Below are positions 1-12,576 of a DNA stretch of 55,362 nucleotides, piece by piece. How positions within the stretch are numbered: the stretch's first letter is position 1; each line of letters begins with the position of its first letter. A program made the translations under genes and the position numbers. The notes below the pieces were generated by a model that was not told the DNA's origin, did not search any database, and saw only the letters and a program-made list of their open reading frames with translations. The DNA is from Pelomyxa schiedti (Eukaryota > Evosea > Pelobiontida > Pelomyxidae), in the NCBI GenBank assembly GCA_020536535.1, contig JAHLWZ010000896.1, positions 1 to 55,362 on the forward strand, given 5' to 3'.

Positions 1-3000
1 CCCTCCACCCCCGCCGCCTCGGCCTGTGTCTCCTCCGTACCCCCCACTGTCCCCGCTATTGTAGTCGCCCACGGTACCGGCGGGAGTGGCAGCAGCGGCG
101 GCGGCGGAACCGTGGCGCCCCCTCCCATCCCCACGTCGCAGCCCCCGAGCCTGGCCTCCTTCTACGCCTCGCGGCACCTCAGCATGTCGGCTGCTTCGCC
201 CCACCGGCTCTCCACGTCGATGAGTGGTGGTGTCACTGGGGGCACCAATGTGAATGTGGTGACTCCTCCTACATCCCCGCATTCTTTAGTTCCGCTTTCG
301 CCGCCTCCCTCGTCGTCCTCGCTATCCCCCACTTTTTCGTCCTCTGGTTCTCCCCCTGTAATGCCACAAGGCCCGAATGCTCCGTTCTCCCTTTCGGGAC
401 ATTCACAGAATTCCATTCACCACACATCATCGTCTTCTGCGGAAAGTTGTGTCATACAGGGGACAGCACAGACACCAAGCCAAGCGAATTCCTTCATTGC
501 CAAGGGCCAGGTGCCACCACCAACAGGGGAGTCTATATTGAATATTGAACAACAACAACAAGGAGGAAACTCCATGTCACCTCCTTCAACTTCATCATCG
601 TCAGCATCAATGTCTACTGCAAGTCTCATGAATGAAATAGGGAACCTACCGGCTTTGGGGAGTTCATCTCCCAGTGGTGGCGCACAAGACAGCCCTGTTC
701 TGAATCGCCCTCCATCAGCCAGGATTAGCACAGGGCCACGTTATCCAACAATCAGCAATACTACAAATATTACACTGGACGAGAAGCGGTTGAGTTTTGA
801 TTTGAAAGTTAATGCTAATCACTATTCACCCACCCCTCCTTCATCTCCACCTCCCTCCAACAATGTCTCCTCTCCACACTCTCTGCAACCGTTCAATCCC
901 TTGAATGTCTCCACACCCTCGTTTGGCGGGAGTCCAGTAACATCAAGCATGTCTATGCTTGCCACCAGTGCGGTATACGCTTCATTCGCGTATCCTCCAT
1001 CAACTCTCTCGGCAGTCCCCCCAAGAACTGGTATGGTACCTGCATCCCCGTCTGCCTCCAGTGCGAACACCAAGTTGATGCTCAGAAACAAAGTTCTTTC
1101 TCTCCTCCCCAAAGAAAAGAATACTGATATCATTCAAGAACCTGAAATCGTTACAAAATCACCAAAGCCTCCTTCATTCCGGCATTACTTTTGCTGAATT
1201 GAGTGTTAATGAATTTACAGTTATCCACCCCAATAACTTTAACAATTTACTGACATACCATTTACCCTTTTTTCTCTTTAAGACGATTCCTCCCGAATTG
1301 CAAACCATGACTACATTGACTACTCTTAAGATTTTTCATAACCTCATCGATAGAGCTCCACATTGGCTGCCTGCCTTGAGCGCTGTAACATGTTTAGAGA
1401 TGGGGTAACTTTACCACCAAAGAAGCACCTCATCATCTCAACATTTTTTCATTTTAGAAGGAACTCTCTTCCGAATTTCCCCTCAGAGCTATGTGCATTG
1501 ACTTCCCTGCGTGATTTGGATCTCAATTGGAACAAAATTTCTCAAGTACAGCTGTGCTAAGCTAAAACCATTCATCCCAATTCAGGTTCCTGCAGAACTT
1601 GGAAACTTACAAAAACTAAAATGTCTAAATCTCAGCATAAACAAAATCACCGAGGATACTTGGGCACCCCCTTCAGCTCAACTTCAGGGTGTCGAAATGG
1701 TACACAAAACCAAAGCTCTTGACTGCAATTTACTTACATATTTTATTCCTTGTAAAACCAGCTCGATATTTCCCACAATCTTTTTCAGCATCTCCCACCT
1801 GCTGTAGGTGGATTTTGTTTCTTTTATTTCTCACACGATTTTAGCTAGAGCAATTTACCAAAGTATCCAATTTGAATTTGTCATCATGCAGGTTAGCTGA
1901 AATTCCACCTCAGATCTCGTCAATGCAAAGTTTATCCAAGTATCGTCCCACTTTTCCCTTTGCTTTTTCCATTAAACACGAAATATCCTTAGATTGGATC
2001 TCAAATACAACTCTTTAACCACAATTGCTGCAGAGATTGGTATCTAAAAACCAAAGTAATTCGAATATTTATCCTATTGGGGAAAAAAAAAGGAAGCCTG
2101 AGTAATTTGACAACTCTTCACCTTGGTTTCAACAAGTTGACACAACTTCCGGGTGAAATTGGTCAACTGCACCTCCTCAAGGAACTCACAGTAAATAACA
2201 ATTCCCTGACAAGCTTGCCAAGCACAATTGGGGATTTATCTGAGTAAGCGTTTTTACCACTGTTTTTATTGTTTTTATGCCGGCCGGCCACCTACTGTCC
2301 CTTTAGGCTACGCAAACTTCATCTGTGGCACAATAACCTCAGCAGTTTCCCTGATGAAATGGGAAATTTATCACATTTGTGTGAACTTGATGCAAGTCAC
2401 AATCACCTGAAAAGCATACCATCAACTTTCACTCGCCTTCTGTCTTTGAGGAATGTGACTATAACACACAATAGTCTTCCACTGACTCTGCATTTACCTG
2501 TTGGCATTGTATGTTACCTCCAAGCCAGCAATTCACCTCTCATTTCTGTAAGAATGAACTCATTCTATCATCAAATGAAGTGGAGGGTGACATACCAGCA
2601 TTCTACAGAGAGTACGATACCCCTACCTTCTACCATTTCTGAATTTTGCGTTTAGTCTCAAAGAACTGAGGCAACTCGACTTGATGAACAATAAAGTTTA
2701 TGATTTTCCAAGTCACCTCCGGATCATTTCTGATCTAAGGTGCATTTATTTTAGTGGTCGTCACTCTCAAATACAACTTCAGAAACCTTCACATGGCTGG
2801 GAACTGTTTGGTGTCTCTCCCTGAACACCTGATTGGGTACTCTGCCCTTACATCTCTTAACATTGCAGCCAACAATGTGCGTTATAAAAGCACTTTCACA
2901 GCTTTTTTACCTTTCCGAAAAACAGTTAATGTCTTTGCCTGCAACATCCATCAAAACTTTCAAAGCACTTCAATTTTTGTATTTAGGCCACAACAAGGTA

Positions 3001-5003
3001 ACCTTAACTTGTTTACACCATCAATCAGAAGTCAATTAATTTCCTCTCTTAGTTGACAGAACTACCACACACCCTTTCCGAGCTTACATCTTTAAAAATA
3101 TTGCACCTCTCTGGAAATCCACTGATGGTTTTTCCTCCCATATTGGGTTCATCCCCTGTGTACACTTCCAGTCCATCGGGCACAAGTGCCTCTCCGTCTG
3201 GTTTATCACAACTAAAACAGCTATTTCTTTCTCAGTGTGAAATACCCAAACTACCCAAGGATATTTCCGCACTCAAAGCATTGGAAGTTCTTGATTTATC
3301 CTACAATGAATTAAAAGACGTAAGACTCCATTTAATCACCTCCAATCTGAGAGCAAGCTGGTAGGTCGGTGCATTGGATGGCTTGACATCACTCAAAGAT
3401 TTGAACATTTCCAACAACCCAGGAATAACTGCCTTACCCAAGACTTTTTCTAATCTAATCAACCTCGTTGGTATGATAGAAAAGTTTGAGACGATATGTA
3501 ATCTTAGAGTCCACAGATCTATACTGCTCCTGTTGCTCGCTATGTAGTATCCCTGAAGAACTGGGAACTCTTAGGCGGCTCTCACAGTGTATTATTCAGC
3601 ACAATAACCTTGCATGTGTAAGTAGTTTATGTCTCATTAAGCCTCTTTTTCCTAATACGACTTGTCCAGGTTCCAGATTTTGAAGGTGTGTGGTTTGGAT
3701 CTGGGGACCTTGTTGCACCCCGTTGTGATAATACTATCACCCCGACTATGAGTGTGCAGGTTTTATTTGCAAACCTCTTTCCTTTCCTGGTACTACCGAA
3801 AAACCTCAGATAAACTGGTCATCCATGTGTGGCAGACGGCCAGAGATGCAGGATGCATGCTCTATATTCAGCCATTTGAAGGATGACCCAGTTTGCCACT
3901 TCGCAGCCGTTTTTGATGGCCATTCAGGGTTCGAGACAGCTCGAGTTATACAAAAGATTTCATATTCCACCTTAATCTAACAGGGTAAAAAATAGTATTC
4001 TGCAAGTCGTCTATGTGCACATATAATTGACCACTTATGCTCGCCTACCTCACCCAGTGTGCCATCAGGCACTACAACTGCATCTTCTATCAATAATAGT
4101 GCTGCGGCAAATGGCATTGGCACTAGCGCTGGAGGTTTGTCTGTTCAGGTTTCACCTGTGGACGCTTTGATGAGAAGCGTCGAAAAACTGCAGGCTGAAA
4201 TCAAGGGTGATGCCCTAAAGGATGGAAGCACTGGAATTGCTGCTCTGATTTTGGATATGGATGTATGTTCCTTCAATATTTCATTGTTTTTAACATGAGG
4301 TACAGTTGTACATTCTGAACATCGGTAAGGGTTCCAACTCCTGATTTGCTCAGTTCATATCCCCAACACAGGAGACTCGAGGGCAGTACTATGCCGTAAT
4401 GGGAAGGCAATACCTCTTTCACAGGACCAGAAGCCGGATACTCCCTCTGAACTTCAACGCATTATTAACGCTGGTAGTTACACCTTTCCATGGACCTAGC
4501 AAATGCTCACTCAACATAGATGGCTTTGTGGCCAATGGACGTGTCAATGGTGAACTTGCACTCAGTAGAGCACTTGGAGACTGGCTATTCAGAGTTTTTC
4601 CCTTTCCCTCCTTGCTATTCTAACCTTATTGTAGCCAGCACTTTCTCCTAAACCTCAAATAACTTGCCGGTAGGTTTTTTTTTCCTATTCTCATGTATGT
4701 TAACATGAACAACAACAACAAAAAAGGCGGCTAGATAAGGCGGACGAATTCATAATTCTTGCATGTGATGGCATCTGGGATGTTCTCACTAATCAGCAAG
4801 CTGTAAATGTTGTTAGGTACACATTACCTATTTCTAAAAGGGACCACCACTGACTCGTTAAAAGGAAAAGTAACATTGTTGATAAGAAATACGCCGCAGC
4901 TACCTTACGCGACTACGCGTACTTGATGGGCAGTTCTGACAATCTCTCCACCATCGTTTTACACTTCAACCACCTAGAGAAAACAAAGCTCGGCGGTTCA
5001 TAA
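1..5003 (+). CDS. LRR-PP2C protein phosphatase (5' end outside window)
   Basis: The frame is open from base 1, so the start codon lies upstream. About 390 Ser/Pro/Thr-rich residues (to about 1190) lead into a long leucine-rich repeat array (about 1285-3470) spread over many small exons. Clean introns include 1405-1457, which joins CLEMG to RNSLPNFP, and one starting near 1550 that joins KISQ to VPAELGNL. From about 3700 a PP2C domain follows: [34 protein letters not shown] and a terminal [10 protein letters not shown]. The metal-binding Asp-Gly and GDSRAV motifs are intact, so a Mn/Mg-dependent Ser/Thr phosphatase is expected. LRR plus PP2C occurs in amoebae and in animal PHLPP, where it acts on signalling kinases; the substrate here is unknown. 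Stop TAA at 5001-5003, convergent with the next gene. Several mid-gene exon joins (1800-2100, 2640-2760) were not resolved. Confidence 0.88.
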
Positions 5004-5166
5004 TACCACTCCCTCTCGCAGTGAGGCCACCATTTTTGGCACGATTTTATCTTTGGTGGTGCCATTACCCTTTGTATCCAAATATACAAAAAAAAAAACG
5101 AAAAAGAAACCCAAAATTAAACAAAATCCTTTATTCTCCGCAAACTACAAAAACCAGTGTCTGTAT

Positions 5167-6172
5167 TTATTCCAGTAAGTGTTCCCTAAGGTCCCTCAGC
5201 ATTTCGTCAGTAAGACCCAGCTCCTTCTTTGCAAAGTCCACCACAGACCCACACTTGGAATCCATGTAAGCCAAGGCACCCTCCATAGCAGGCCTGTAAG
5301 CCAAAGACAGGGCAGTCAGCACGCGGGGCTGCAGCTGGTCCAGCCCCGAAGCCACCAAGAGCGGCCTGATGTGGCCCATGTCCGGCGGCCTGACGCCGTA
5401 GGCCCAGGAGGTCCTCTCGTAGTCGTCCAGGACCTGGTCCCGCGGGACGCCGAGGCACTCGAGGGCGATGGCGGCCGCGAAGCCCGTGCGGTCCTTGCCC
5501 GCCCCGCAGGTGACTACCACGGCCTCTGGGGGCGAGGCGCAGCAGCAGGCCGAGTGCAGGACGCGGAGGAATCCCGCGAGGTGCTGCGTGATGAGGTCGG
5601 GGCCGTGCGAGTAGTTCTCGTACTGGGACTCGACCCAGCCGCGGAGCTGCTCGGGCGACATGGAGTTGAGCGGCAGCAGCGCCGCGCGGATGTGCCCCGC
5701 CATCGCGGCCATGTCCTCGATCGACTGCGTGCTAAAGTCCCACACATGGACCTGCTCGGTGTGGTGGGGCATTATGTGCACAGTTAATGCAATAGTAGAC
5801 GAGGCGAGCTGGCTAATGCGGGCACGGTGCGCTGGGGGTAGATGGATTATGGGAGAGGGGGGAGGTTGCCTGGACGCAAGGGGGAGGGGAGATGGGGAAC
5901 AGGGACCTCTCGTCGGGCCTCCTGAGGTCGCACACGTGCCTCACTCCGCACTGCTCGACGAGCGTGCGCCACCCCGACGCGGTGATCGTCGACATGTCGC
6001 CGGACCGTATCAGCCGGTTCCATCGCACTCGCGACGACGCGGAGCCGCCGCGGGGTATCTGGGAAGACAGGCCCCCTACGTCCTGTAGATTGGACGCCCC
6101 TTCGACCGGCACCCATCGCTGGACGTTGTCCTCTTCGCCCATTTCGGTTTGTTTCGAGATATGGCTTCGCAT
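5167..6172 (-). CDS. Atypical protein tyrosine/serine phosphatase (Y_phosphatase3-like)
   Basis: Two exons: 6172-5907 and 5812-5167, separated by a 94-nt GT-AG intron. The join keeps the frame (VCDLRRPDE to SQLASST). The N-terminal exon has NLQDVGGL and NRLIRSGDMS, the start of the family that includes bacterial and fungal Tyr/Ser phosphatases. The C-terminal exon carries the catalytic P-loop CGAGKDRTG, a complete CX5R motif, followed by a helical tail. The Cys and Arg are both present, so activity is likely; substrates in this family may be phosphoprotein or phosphoinositide. The start ATG at 6172 gives MRSHISK; a second ATG ten codons in (MGEEDNVQRW) is also possible. The start is close to the 3' end of the RCC1/F-box/ARF gene, which is on the same strand about 25 bp upstream. 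The first exon and most of the second are GC-rich compared with the intron. Confidence 0.88.
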
Positions 6173-6196
6173 AAACGTAACAAAAAAAGGTTACGT

Positions 6197-9042
6197 CTAA
6201 GACTGAGACATTTTACATATCCACTCGAAGCCCTCGTAGAGACCGTCTCCTGTCAAGGCGCAAGAGCCCCGCATTTGATACGGGTGCCCAAGTTGGGTGA
6301 GCATTGGAACGGAAAAGTATGCTGCTACATTACTTGGGCTCATGCACCCTGGAAGGTCTTGTTTGTTGGCTGTTTTTTTTTTTTTGTTTGAGTAGTATAG
6401 CCAGATGAATGGATGGGACAAGAAGTACCATAGAAAAGAACAGGAAGACCAGCAAGTTCTGGAGACTGCATTATCTATGTAGGAATGAGTTGCGTGAATA
6501 GGGTTGGCGGAAACAACTGTGTGGAATTCTGTCCTTGCTTCCTCAAATCGCTCCAAGTCGGCGGAGTCCACCACAAATATTATCCCAACTGCACCTTGGT
6601 AGTCTGGGGAAATTAGATCATTTGCCTGTAAAAATTGGTGGCTGTACATAATTGCCAAAGGGGTCTGAATGAGAGGTCTGTGTATGGCATGAGTAAAGTT
6701 GTTCATCTGAACTCACTGCACATACAGCCACTGATATCCTGGTGTTATGATTAATGGGACTATCGCTCATGGAAAACCGGCACACCCAAACAACTAAATG
6801 AAAATTCTTGAATTCCACTGTTTCAACATCTGTTTTTCCGTCATGTGTATCAGAGGAAGCAAGAGCATACTGAACCCAATGGAAGGTATGGTTGAAACAA
6901 TTTCATTAATCTTAAGTCTGTAAAGCATTGTGGTTTTCCCTGAAAAGCGTCAAGGAAGACAATATAAAGTCATTACCTGCTGCATCCAAGCCAAGAACCA
7001 GAATACGACGCGGAGTAGCTGACTTGCTTAACCAACTGTACGTATAAGAAAAGACAGAAGACAGTAGGGAGCGGCGGGATTTAGATTGTCTAACTTCCGA
7101 GTGAACATAGGAAAAGTGTGCGGGTAATTACAGGTCATTCGTGACACAAATTGCACTTGAGGTTGTTCTTGAAGTTTCTTTGAAAAAAGCTGTTCTATAT
7201 ACCTTCTTCCAATTTCCACGAAACCTGCCAGTTAGGGGTTAGAGCGTCACTGGAAGAGGTGGTCAGACGTTGAGGAGTTGACCCCTGTGGTATCCATTAA
7301 AAAAGCAGTAGGTCTTGACCAGTGCCGAGATTCATATAAATTCTTCCAAAGGAGATTACTTGAAGCAAAATAGTTCATTGTGTGGCATGTACAACAAAGA
7401 TTGCATAGATTTTCAGCATCAAGTAGTGATAATACTTTTCTAGAAAAAGTTATTTTGGCATCAATGGGATTTTTAGTACATCAAAACATTTGGGTGTAGA
7501 GTTGTAAACAGTCCTGTGTTCTGGTTATGTTAGCTATTCTTTAGAGAGTACCTGCAGATGTTCCGGGCAAATTGGCTGAAGAGTGATACCGTATAACACA
7601 CAAACTCCCAGACGAACTGCAGGCAAGATTGGCAATTACTTCCTTCCCTTTAAGAGTGGCTATTTCTGTAGGTGTGGATCGATCGAGAGTATCGCCCAGA
7701 CCTGAGAACACTAATTTAGGATAGAGACCTGGTTTTTCATTCGAAGGGAGGCACCTAGTTGCCCATTGTCATTTGAGCCCCAACTGTAAACAGAGTTCGT
7801 TGTTGTGACAGCAAGGGAATGCGAAGAAGTACAACCCGCTGCTATTTGAGCAATACTGTCGATTGTCACAAGGGATGGAGTGTGGCGATTTTCATAGTCT
7901 CCAAGACCGAGCTGGCCTTTACTGTTTTCTCCAAATGAAAACAGCATTCCACGTTCATTTATTACAAGGGAGTGATTATTTCCACATGCAATTTGTCTGA
8001 CTACACTGCCATGAAAAAATGGAACGCTCTCGGGAGAAACCTTCTCTGAGCACTACATAGTCAGAGTTAGGTATAATTGTTGGGACGAAGCCAACATCAT
8101 ACATATTCTCCATTTCCTGTTCAAAGTTACTCGGAAAGAAACCGAGTGAGTTATATACCAAGTTGACCTTGCAGTCCACAGCCCCAAGAGAAAAGTACCC
8201 CCTCAGTAGAAACTGCCAGTGTGTGTTGATACCCGGCAGCCACTTTTTCAATCTTCATTTTGTCCTTGAAGCAACAGAGCCTAGGTACTTCCATGTATGG
8301 CCTGTATGCAGATTAACCAATTGGAAACAGCAGGTTCGATTCAGCTCTAAAGGTGGGAATTACACACTCTGGTGATGGCGAAGTCACCTCTCCAATGCCA
8401 CGCTGGCCATGAGTATTTTTCCCGAGGGAAAAAAGAGTGCCAGCCTCTTCAAGTTGAATCAATAAATGTTCGGCACCAGCAACAATAGCCCCGAAATCCG
8501 CAGGCCCTTTTATTCACTATCAGTCCCATCATGCTTTGTGAATAAAGAGACACACTCTTAATAAAAGATTTTGGCAGCCTGTTGCACCAGCTTGTATTGC
8601 TTGATTTGGAAGGTTCTTCCAAATCCCACACCCAAATGTGGTCATGAGTTCTAGATACTGCCCACACAGTACTTCTTCCACAAGCTAGGCTTTTGTTTCC
8701 CACCCACAATTGAGCAAGAAATCCAAACAATTTATAGTTGTACGGCACCTGTTGGCGCAGTAGGGCCCAAATGGCATTCTCTGGGGAACAGTGGATTCAC
8801 TCAGGCCCCAAACAAAAATTTCTCCACCAGCCAACACTGCAGCGTGCCTGGCGTAAAATTAAATACATAGCCACATAAAAATGGAAATGGTTTTGGTTGT
8901 GCCTTTGTCCGCAAGAAACATGGCTGATTCCACTCTCCCCGATTCCCGACAAGCACGGCACCAATTCCGGTCTCGTGATTGCTCCCGGAGTTGTTCTGTT
9001 CGGGGTAATTGGTCGTCCCCAGTAGTACACCTCAACCGACAT
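6197..9042 (-). CDS. RCC1 propeller - F-box - ARF-like GTPase fusion protein
   Basis: Reading down the minus strand, exons join in frame through GT-AG introns. (1) RCC1 repeats, about 9042-7540: VYYWGRP, GEIFVWGL, AGTLFSLGKNTHGQRG, STEGVLFSWG, GMLFSFGENSKGQLGLGD, NSVYSWGSNDNGQLG joined to LGDTLDRSTPTEI. (2) An F-box-like segment, about 7470-7215: LLDAENLCNLCCTC, then LLWKNLYESRHW, then GNWKKVYRTAF. (3) After an intron ending near 7036 the frame continues as WLSKSATPRRILVLGLDAAG and a full ARF domain: GLDAAGKTT (P-loop), PSIGFNVETVEF (switch I), VVWD (start of G3), FVVDSAD, ANKQDLPG (G4) and CALTGDGLYEG (G5). Stop at 6197-6199. The switch II exon is uncertain; my best model reads DISG-C where DVGG-Q is usual, which would remove the catalytic Gln. 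Two separate genes are possible, but there is no ATG before the P-loop exon in frame. Start ATG 9042 (MSVEVYYWG) is tentative. Confidence 0.8.
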
Positions 9043-9366
9043 CCTGAACCGTTCTGTGCACGTTTTGTTGCAAACATTGGAGGAATGGCTCTCACTCAAA
9101 TGGTCCCCAGGAGCAGACTAACCTACCAATCCTTGGCACCTATGGCGTTGCCAGGCCAACTAAGGAAACGGCCAGAATGTGGGTTGAACCCCATGAAGTA
9201 ATTGATTTCCCTATTGGGAAATAGCGTCAAACGCCATCAACTGGAGACCCAGGGAACTTGCCCATTCTTTTCCTCGGTTCATAAACAGCGCGCTGACAAA
9301 CCACAAACAGAGTAAAAAAAAAAACAAACCACAGCCACAAAAGAAGTATTCGCCATTCGATCAACA
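9043..9366. promoter_or_regulatory. Divergent intergenic region, likely shared promoter
   Basis: About 320 bp separate the tentative start of the RCC1/F-box/ARF gene (minus) from the ATG of the next gene (plus). I see no coding continuation I trust on either strand. An A-rich run (9313-9325) lies close to the plus-strand start. No specific factor motif was recognised. Confidence 0.35.
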
Positions 9367-11160
9367 ATGCTATCAAAGAAATCAGAACCCTCAAAAACCA
9401 AGCAAAAGAAGCCAAACCGTAGACCGTCGCCGTCTCAGCCGAACTTCGAGCTCCCATCGGTACGCGCTCTTTCCATTCCATTCCATTCCATTCGTGCTTG
9501 CATTTACTGTTACAGATCCCCGGACCACAGGCTGCCTCTGTGACCTCCGAAATTTCCCTTTCGCTGCATACCTCCCCTTCTCGTTTCTGCTTTAGTCCTT
9601 CAGCGAGGAGTAGGCCCTCGCCAGGATGGAAGAATGGGCCCACGAGCGGCTTCCGAAGCAGATGCACTCTGGATCAAGTAGTTGTTTCCGTGAGGGACCT
9701 AGCTGCTTTTCAACCACGGGCTGACAAGGCTCATGAATGGTTCTTCCCTCCTAAACACAGAGCAACTCTGAACTTGGAGAGTTGTCCCAATCCTCCACAT
9801 TCGCTCAAGGAGGTAACAGCGTGCCAAATTTACACAAGTGTTTATCTAACCGTAAAAACTCAAAAGGTTCTGGAGGGCTTGCAACTCCCTAATGGTGCCT
9901 TTGCTTATACACCACGCCTTGCTGGACTTGTCAGGGCACACAGAGGGCCATTCAGACTGGATCACCCTTCAAGACAACCGCATTTCGAACTACCAGGCTA
10001 CACACCTCCTGTCGAATGCGGGGCGCAGGCCCCTTGCCTCCTTTCTACTTGTGTTGCACTTGATTTGATCCAGCAAAGAATTGATGCATGCCATGAAGAC
10101 CTTAATGACCTAGCAGAGAAGTGCACCCGTTGGATTCATGAGTGGGGAGAAGCAAACAACATAAAAATGTATTTCCCTTTCCTTGCCTGAAGAACGACAA
10201 ATCGTTCAACAGAGACTGCTCCATGATTAAGCAGAGCGTGAACAAATACCAAGAATCTTCAAAGTTGTATGATGGTGATATAGTGTATATTGGCCTGCGG
10301 TGTCATTGTTTGTCTGGGGCTAAAGTTTCTTTTGTCATGGTGGGACTTATTTTTATTCTGCGCCATTGGCTCACTTTTCTTCCATTTTGCAGAGTGCCCC
10401 ACAATGTTGGTACGTAGACTTCATGTTTGGCAACAAAGCTGCCAAAAACGAAAAATTCTTTGAAAAGGTGAAATTGGCTGATGGAGGCTTTATAATTAGT
10501 TCCCGTTCACCCCGCAACAATGTATTTTGGGATATTGATCAGTTGATATCACGTTCAGTTTCGTAACTATTCTTAATCCAGTTTTTTGTAACAGTCCCTC
10601 AGGAATGTGTGAATGCCCCTTATGACTATCCTGAAGTACTCCTCTCCCAAATCACCCTACAAGTGCCCCAGGAGGAACCACTTCGACTGCTGTCACTCTG
10701 CCACCCGCATTGCATTGATCCTTCCGCTTCCGCTTCCTCTTCCTCTTCCTCTTCCTCTTGCTCTTGTGAAGGTGAAACAATACATTATGCCCCCAACGAG
10801 ATCAACAACTTCTTCCAAAGCAACCACTATGTCGAGCTGTCGACGACAAGACCATGCACCAGTCCTGGACTACACCTCACGTCGTCGATAGACAGAACTT
10901 TCTGTCGTTCCACTGGCACCCTTCAGTCAAGGGGTAACAAACCCGGAGATGAGCTCTACCACAGTCTGTACGAAGTTGTGAAACTACTTCGTAAAGAACT
11001 CTCTAGCGGAGAGGCTGGCGTCTATAGTGTCGGACCCGGACCTGTTACGGCACACTCCATACACTGGATGAGTGAAACCGAGAAGGAGGCAAAGTTGGCT
11101 CACCCACAGCTGACTGCCTTCCCCCCTGGAATTGGCACTTTGCTTCTAAACAGGCTGTAG
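9367..11160 (+). CDS. Hypothetical protein, multi-exon
   Basis: Not recognised. The first exon starts at ATG 9367 with a Lys-rich leader (MLSKKSEPSKTKQKKPNRR) and splices from 9456 to about 9517 in frame (FELPS to IPGPQAAS). The following exons read CTLDQVVVSVRDLAAFQPRA, then across a 56-nt intron VLEGLQLPNGAFAYTP and GYTPPVECGAQAPCLL, then DCSMIKQSVNKYQESSKLYD, then CWYVDFMFGNKAAKNEKFFE and SRSPRNNVFWDIDQL. The last exon holds a Ser homopolymer encoded by a TTCCGC/TTCCTC repeat (10720-10760) and ends HPQLTAFPPGIGTLLLNRL at a TAG (11158-11160). It has no signal peptide or membrane span. The intron inside the second exon block contains a TTCCA pentamer run (9474-9492). It is divergent from the RCC1 fusion gene and convergent with the RNA ligase gene. 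The exon model is well supported by frame; function is unknown. Confidence 0.72.
10722..10762 (+). repeat. TTCCKC/TTCCTC coding microsatellite (poly-Ser)
   Basis: Pyrimidine-rich hexamer/trimer run inside an exon, giving a Ser-Ala-Ser then poly-Ser stretch. Length is probably variable between strains. Confidence 0.8.
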
Positions 11161-11324
11161 ATATTTGTTTTCGTCTGCTGGTTTTTTTCACCCGGGAGGG
11201 CTTTTTCCAGCAGACAAAAACAATAACATAAAACAAACAACACATTTTCATATCTTTTCCTTTTTTTAAAAAAAAAACCAAAAAAAAAAGGTGGAAACTC
11301 ACTTCATTGTCATTCCTCAAAAGT

Positions 11325-12539
11325 TTAGGGGAACTTCTGGGCAACAAACCATTGCCTTGCTGCATTACCCACAGCCTTCTCAATTTGTGGGTTCCAGGTT
11401 AGGTTGCTGGCAGCCAATTCAGTTTTGCTCTCCTTTTGTGAATGGTTAGGCCTATGGGTGGCGTGGAAAGAATGAAACCTTCTTAACATCGTCAACCATC
11501 CATTTGAGGAATTTGCCTGGAAGTGAGAGTGAATGATAATGAAAGTTCATTTTCGTTCATACCTGTGGCACTCTTTGTTGGACCATCAGGACAAACAGTA
11601 CCAATGCCTTGCTGGCACCTTGCTTCAGTTACAAACATATGTGCGAATTCTTCAATTGATGCTGCAACATCAGGAGCAACCTGCGTTTATTGTTATTGTT
11701 GCATTATTGTTTCAAACAATGGTACCTGGGCAGGAGTATGTTTCTTTCCTTTTGGTTGTACCATCGCATGATGCTGCCCCTTTGTTTTGAAGGAAAAAGC
11801 ACCAAATTGCTCAACAGTGAAAACTTTCTGGCAAAAATCAAAATTTCATAAAGAAAAAAGAAGTCAACATCAGCATCCCAGAGGCTGACTGGATACCACA
11901 CAACTCCCTCACCAGTTCCACGAACCCCAAAGGTTGCAAACACCTGTTATGGTATTAGGTGGAAAAACAGAAAAAAGAAAAAGTTACCCAGGGATCTTCG
12001 TGGTCAATTGCTTCAACAAGCTGATTAATCTTTGGGGTTTGTTCCTCCATTTGGGCAGTATTCTTGAGGTCCATGGTAATGGATTCTCCACATTGCTCAC
12101 TGGTGTACCAAGGTAAAATGTGAATGTCAGTAGGGAGTGGTGGCAGAATGGCCGAGATCTGAGGGGGGTCTGTGACTAGAACATTTTTTCCTTCAAGATG
12201 GAGCTATGTGCAAAGTAAGCACATGCAAAAAAAAAGTTTGAAATAGGAACCTCAATTGAGAAAATTGCCCAGATTTTCTTTCCAATAGCAGAGACAGCTA
12301 CACCACTCTGAATTCCAGGACCACACCACTCACCAAACACTGTTATATTTTGTACCAGAGGGAATGCAGCTTTGACGGTACCAAGAGCTGCATTGAAGAA
12401 AGCACTCTTACTATGGAGTATAAACGACTAGAGTAAGAAGTAAAATTCAAGTACCTCAGAATAAAGCGGGCAAACCCAGCCATATCAGATGTCTCAGTCA
12501 GCACCCTTGTTCTTGATTGTGGTGCAATTCCCTCCTCTG

Positions 12540-12576
<37 letters not shown>

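Noticed and set aside
5179-5787. Long plus-strand frame (202 codons) over the phosphatase exon
   Set aside because: It is the antisense shadow of the GC-rich CGAGKDRTG exon on the minus strand; it has no motif and no partner exon.
6720-6790. A 19-nt intron in the ARF switch II region
   Set aside because: It would give a sequence unlike ARF; a 39-nt GTGAGT…CACAG intron gives the expected RPL motif and was preferred.
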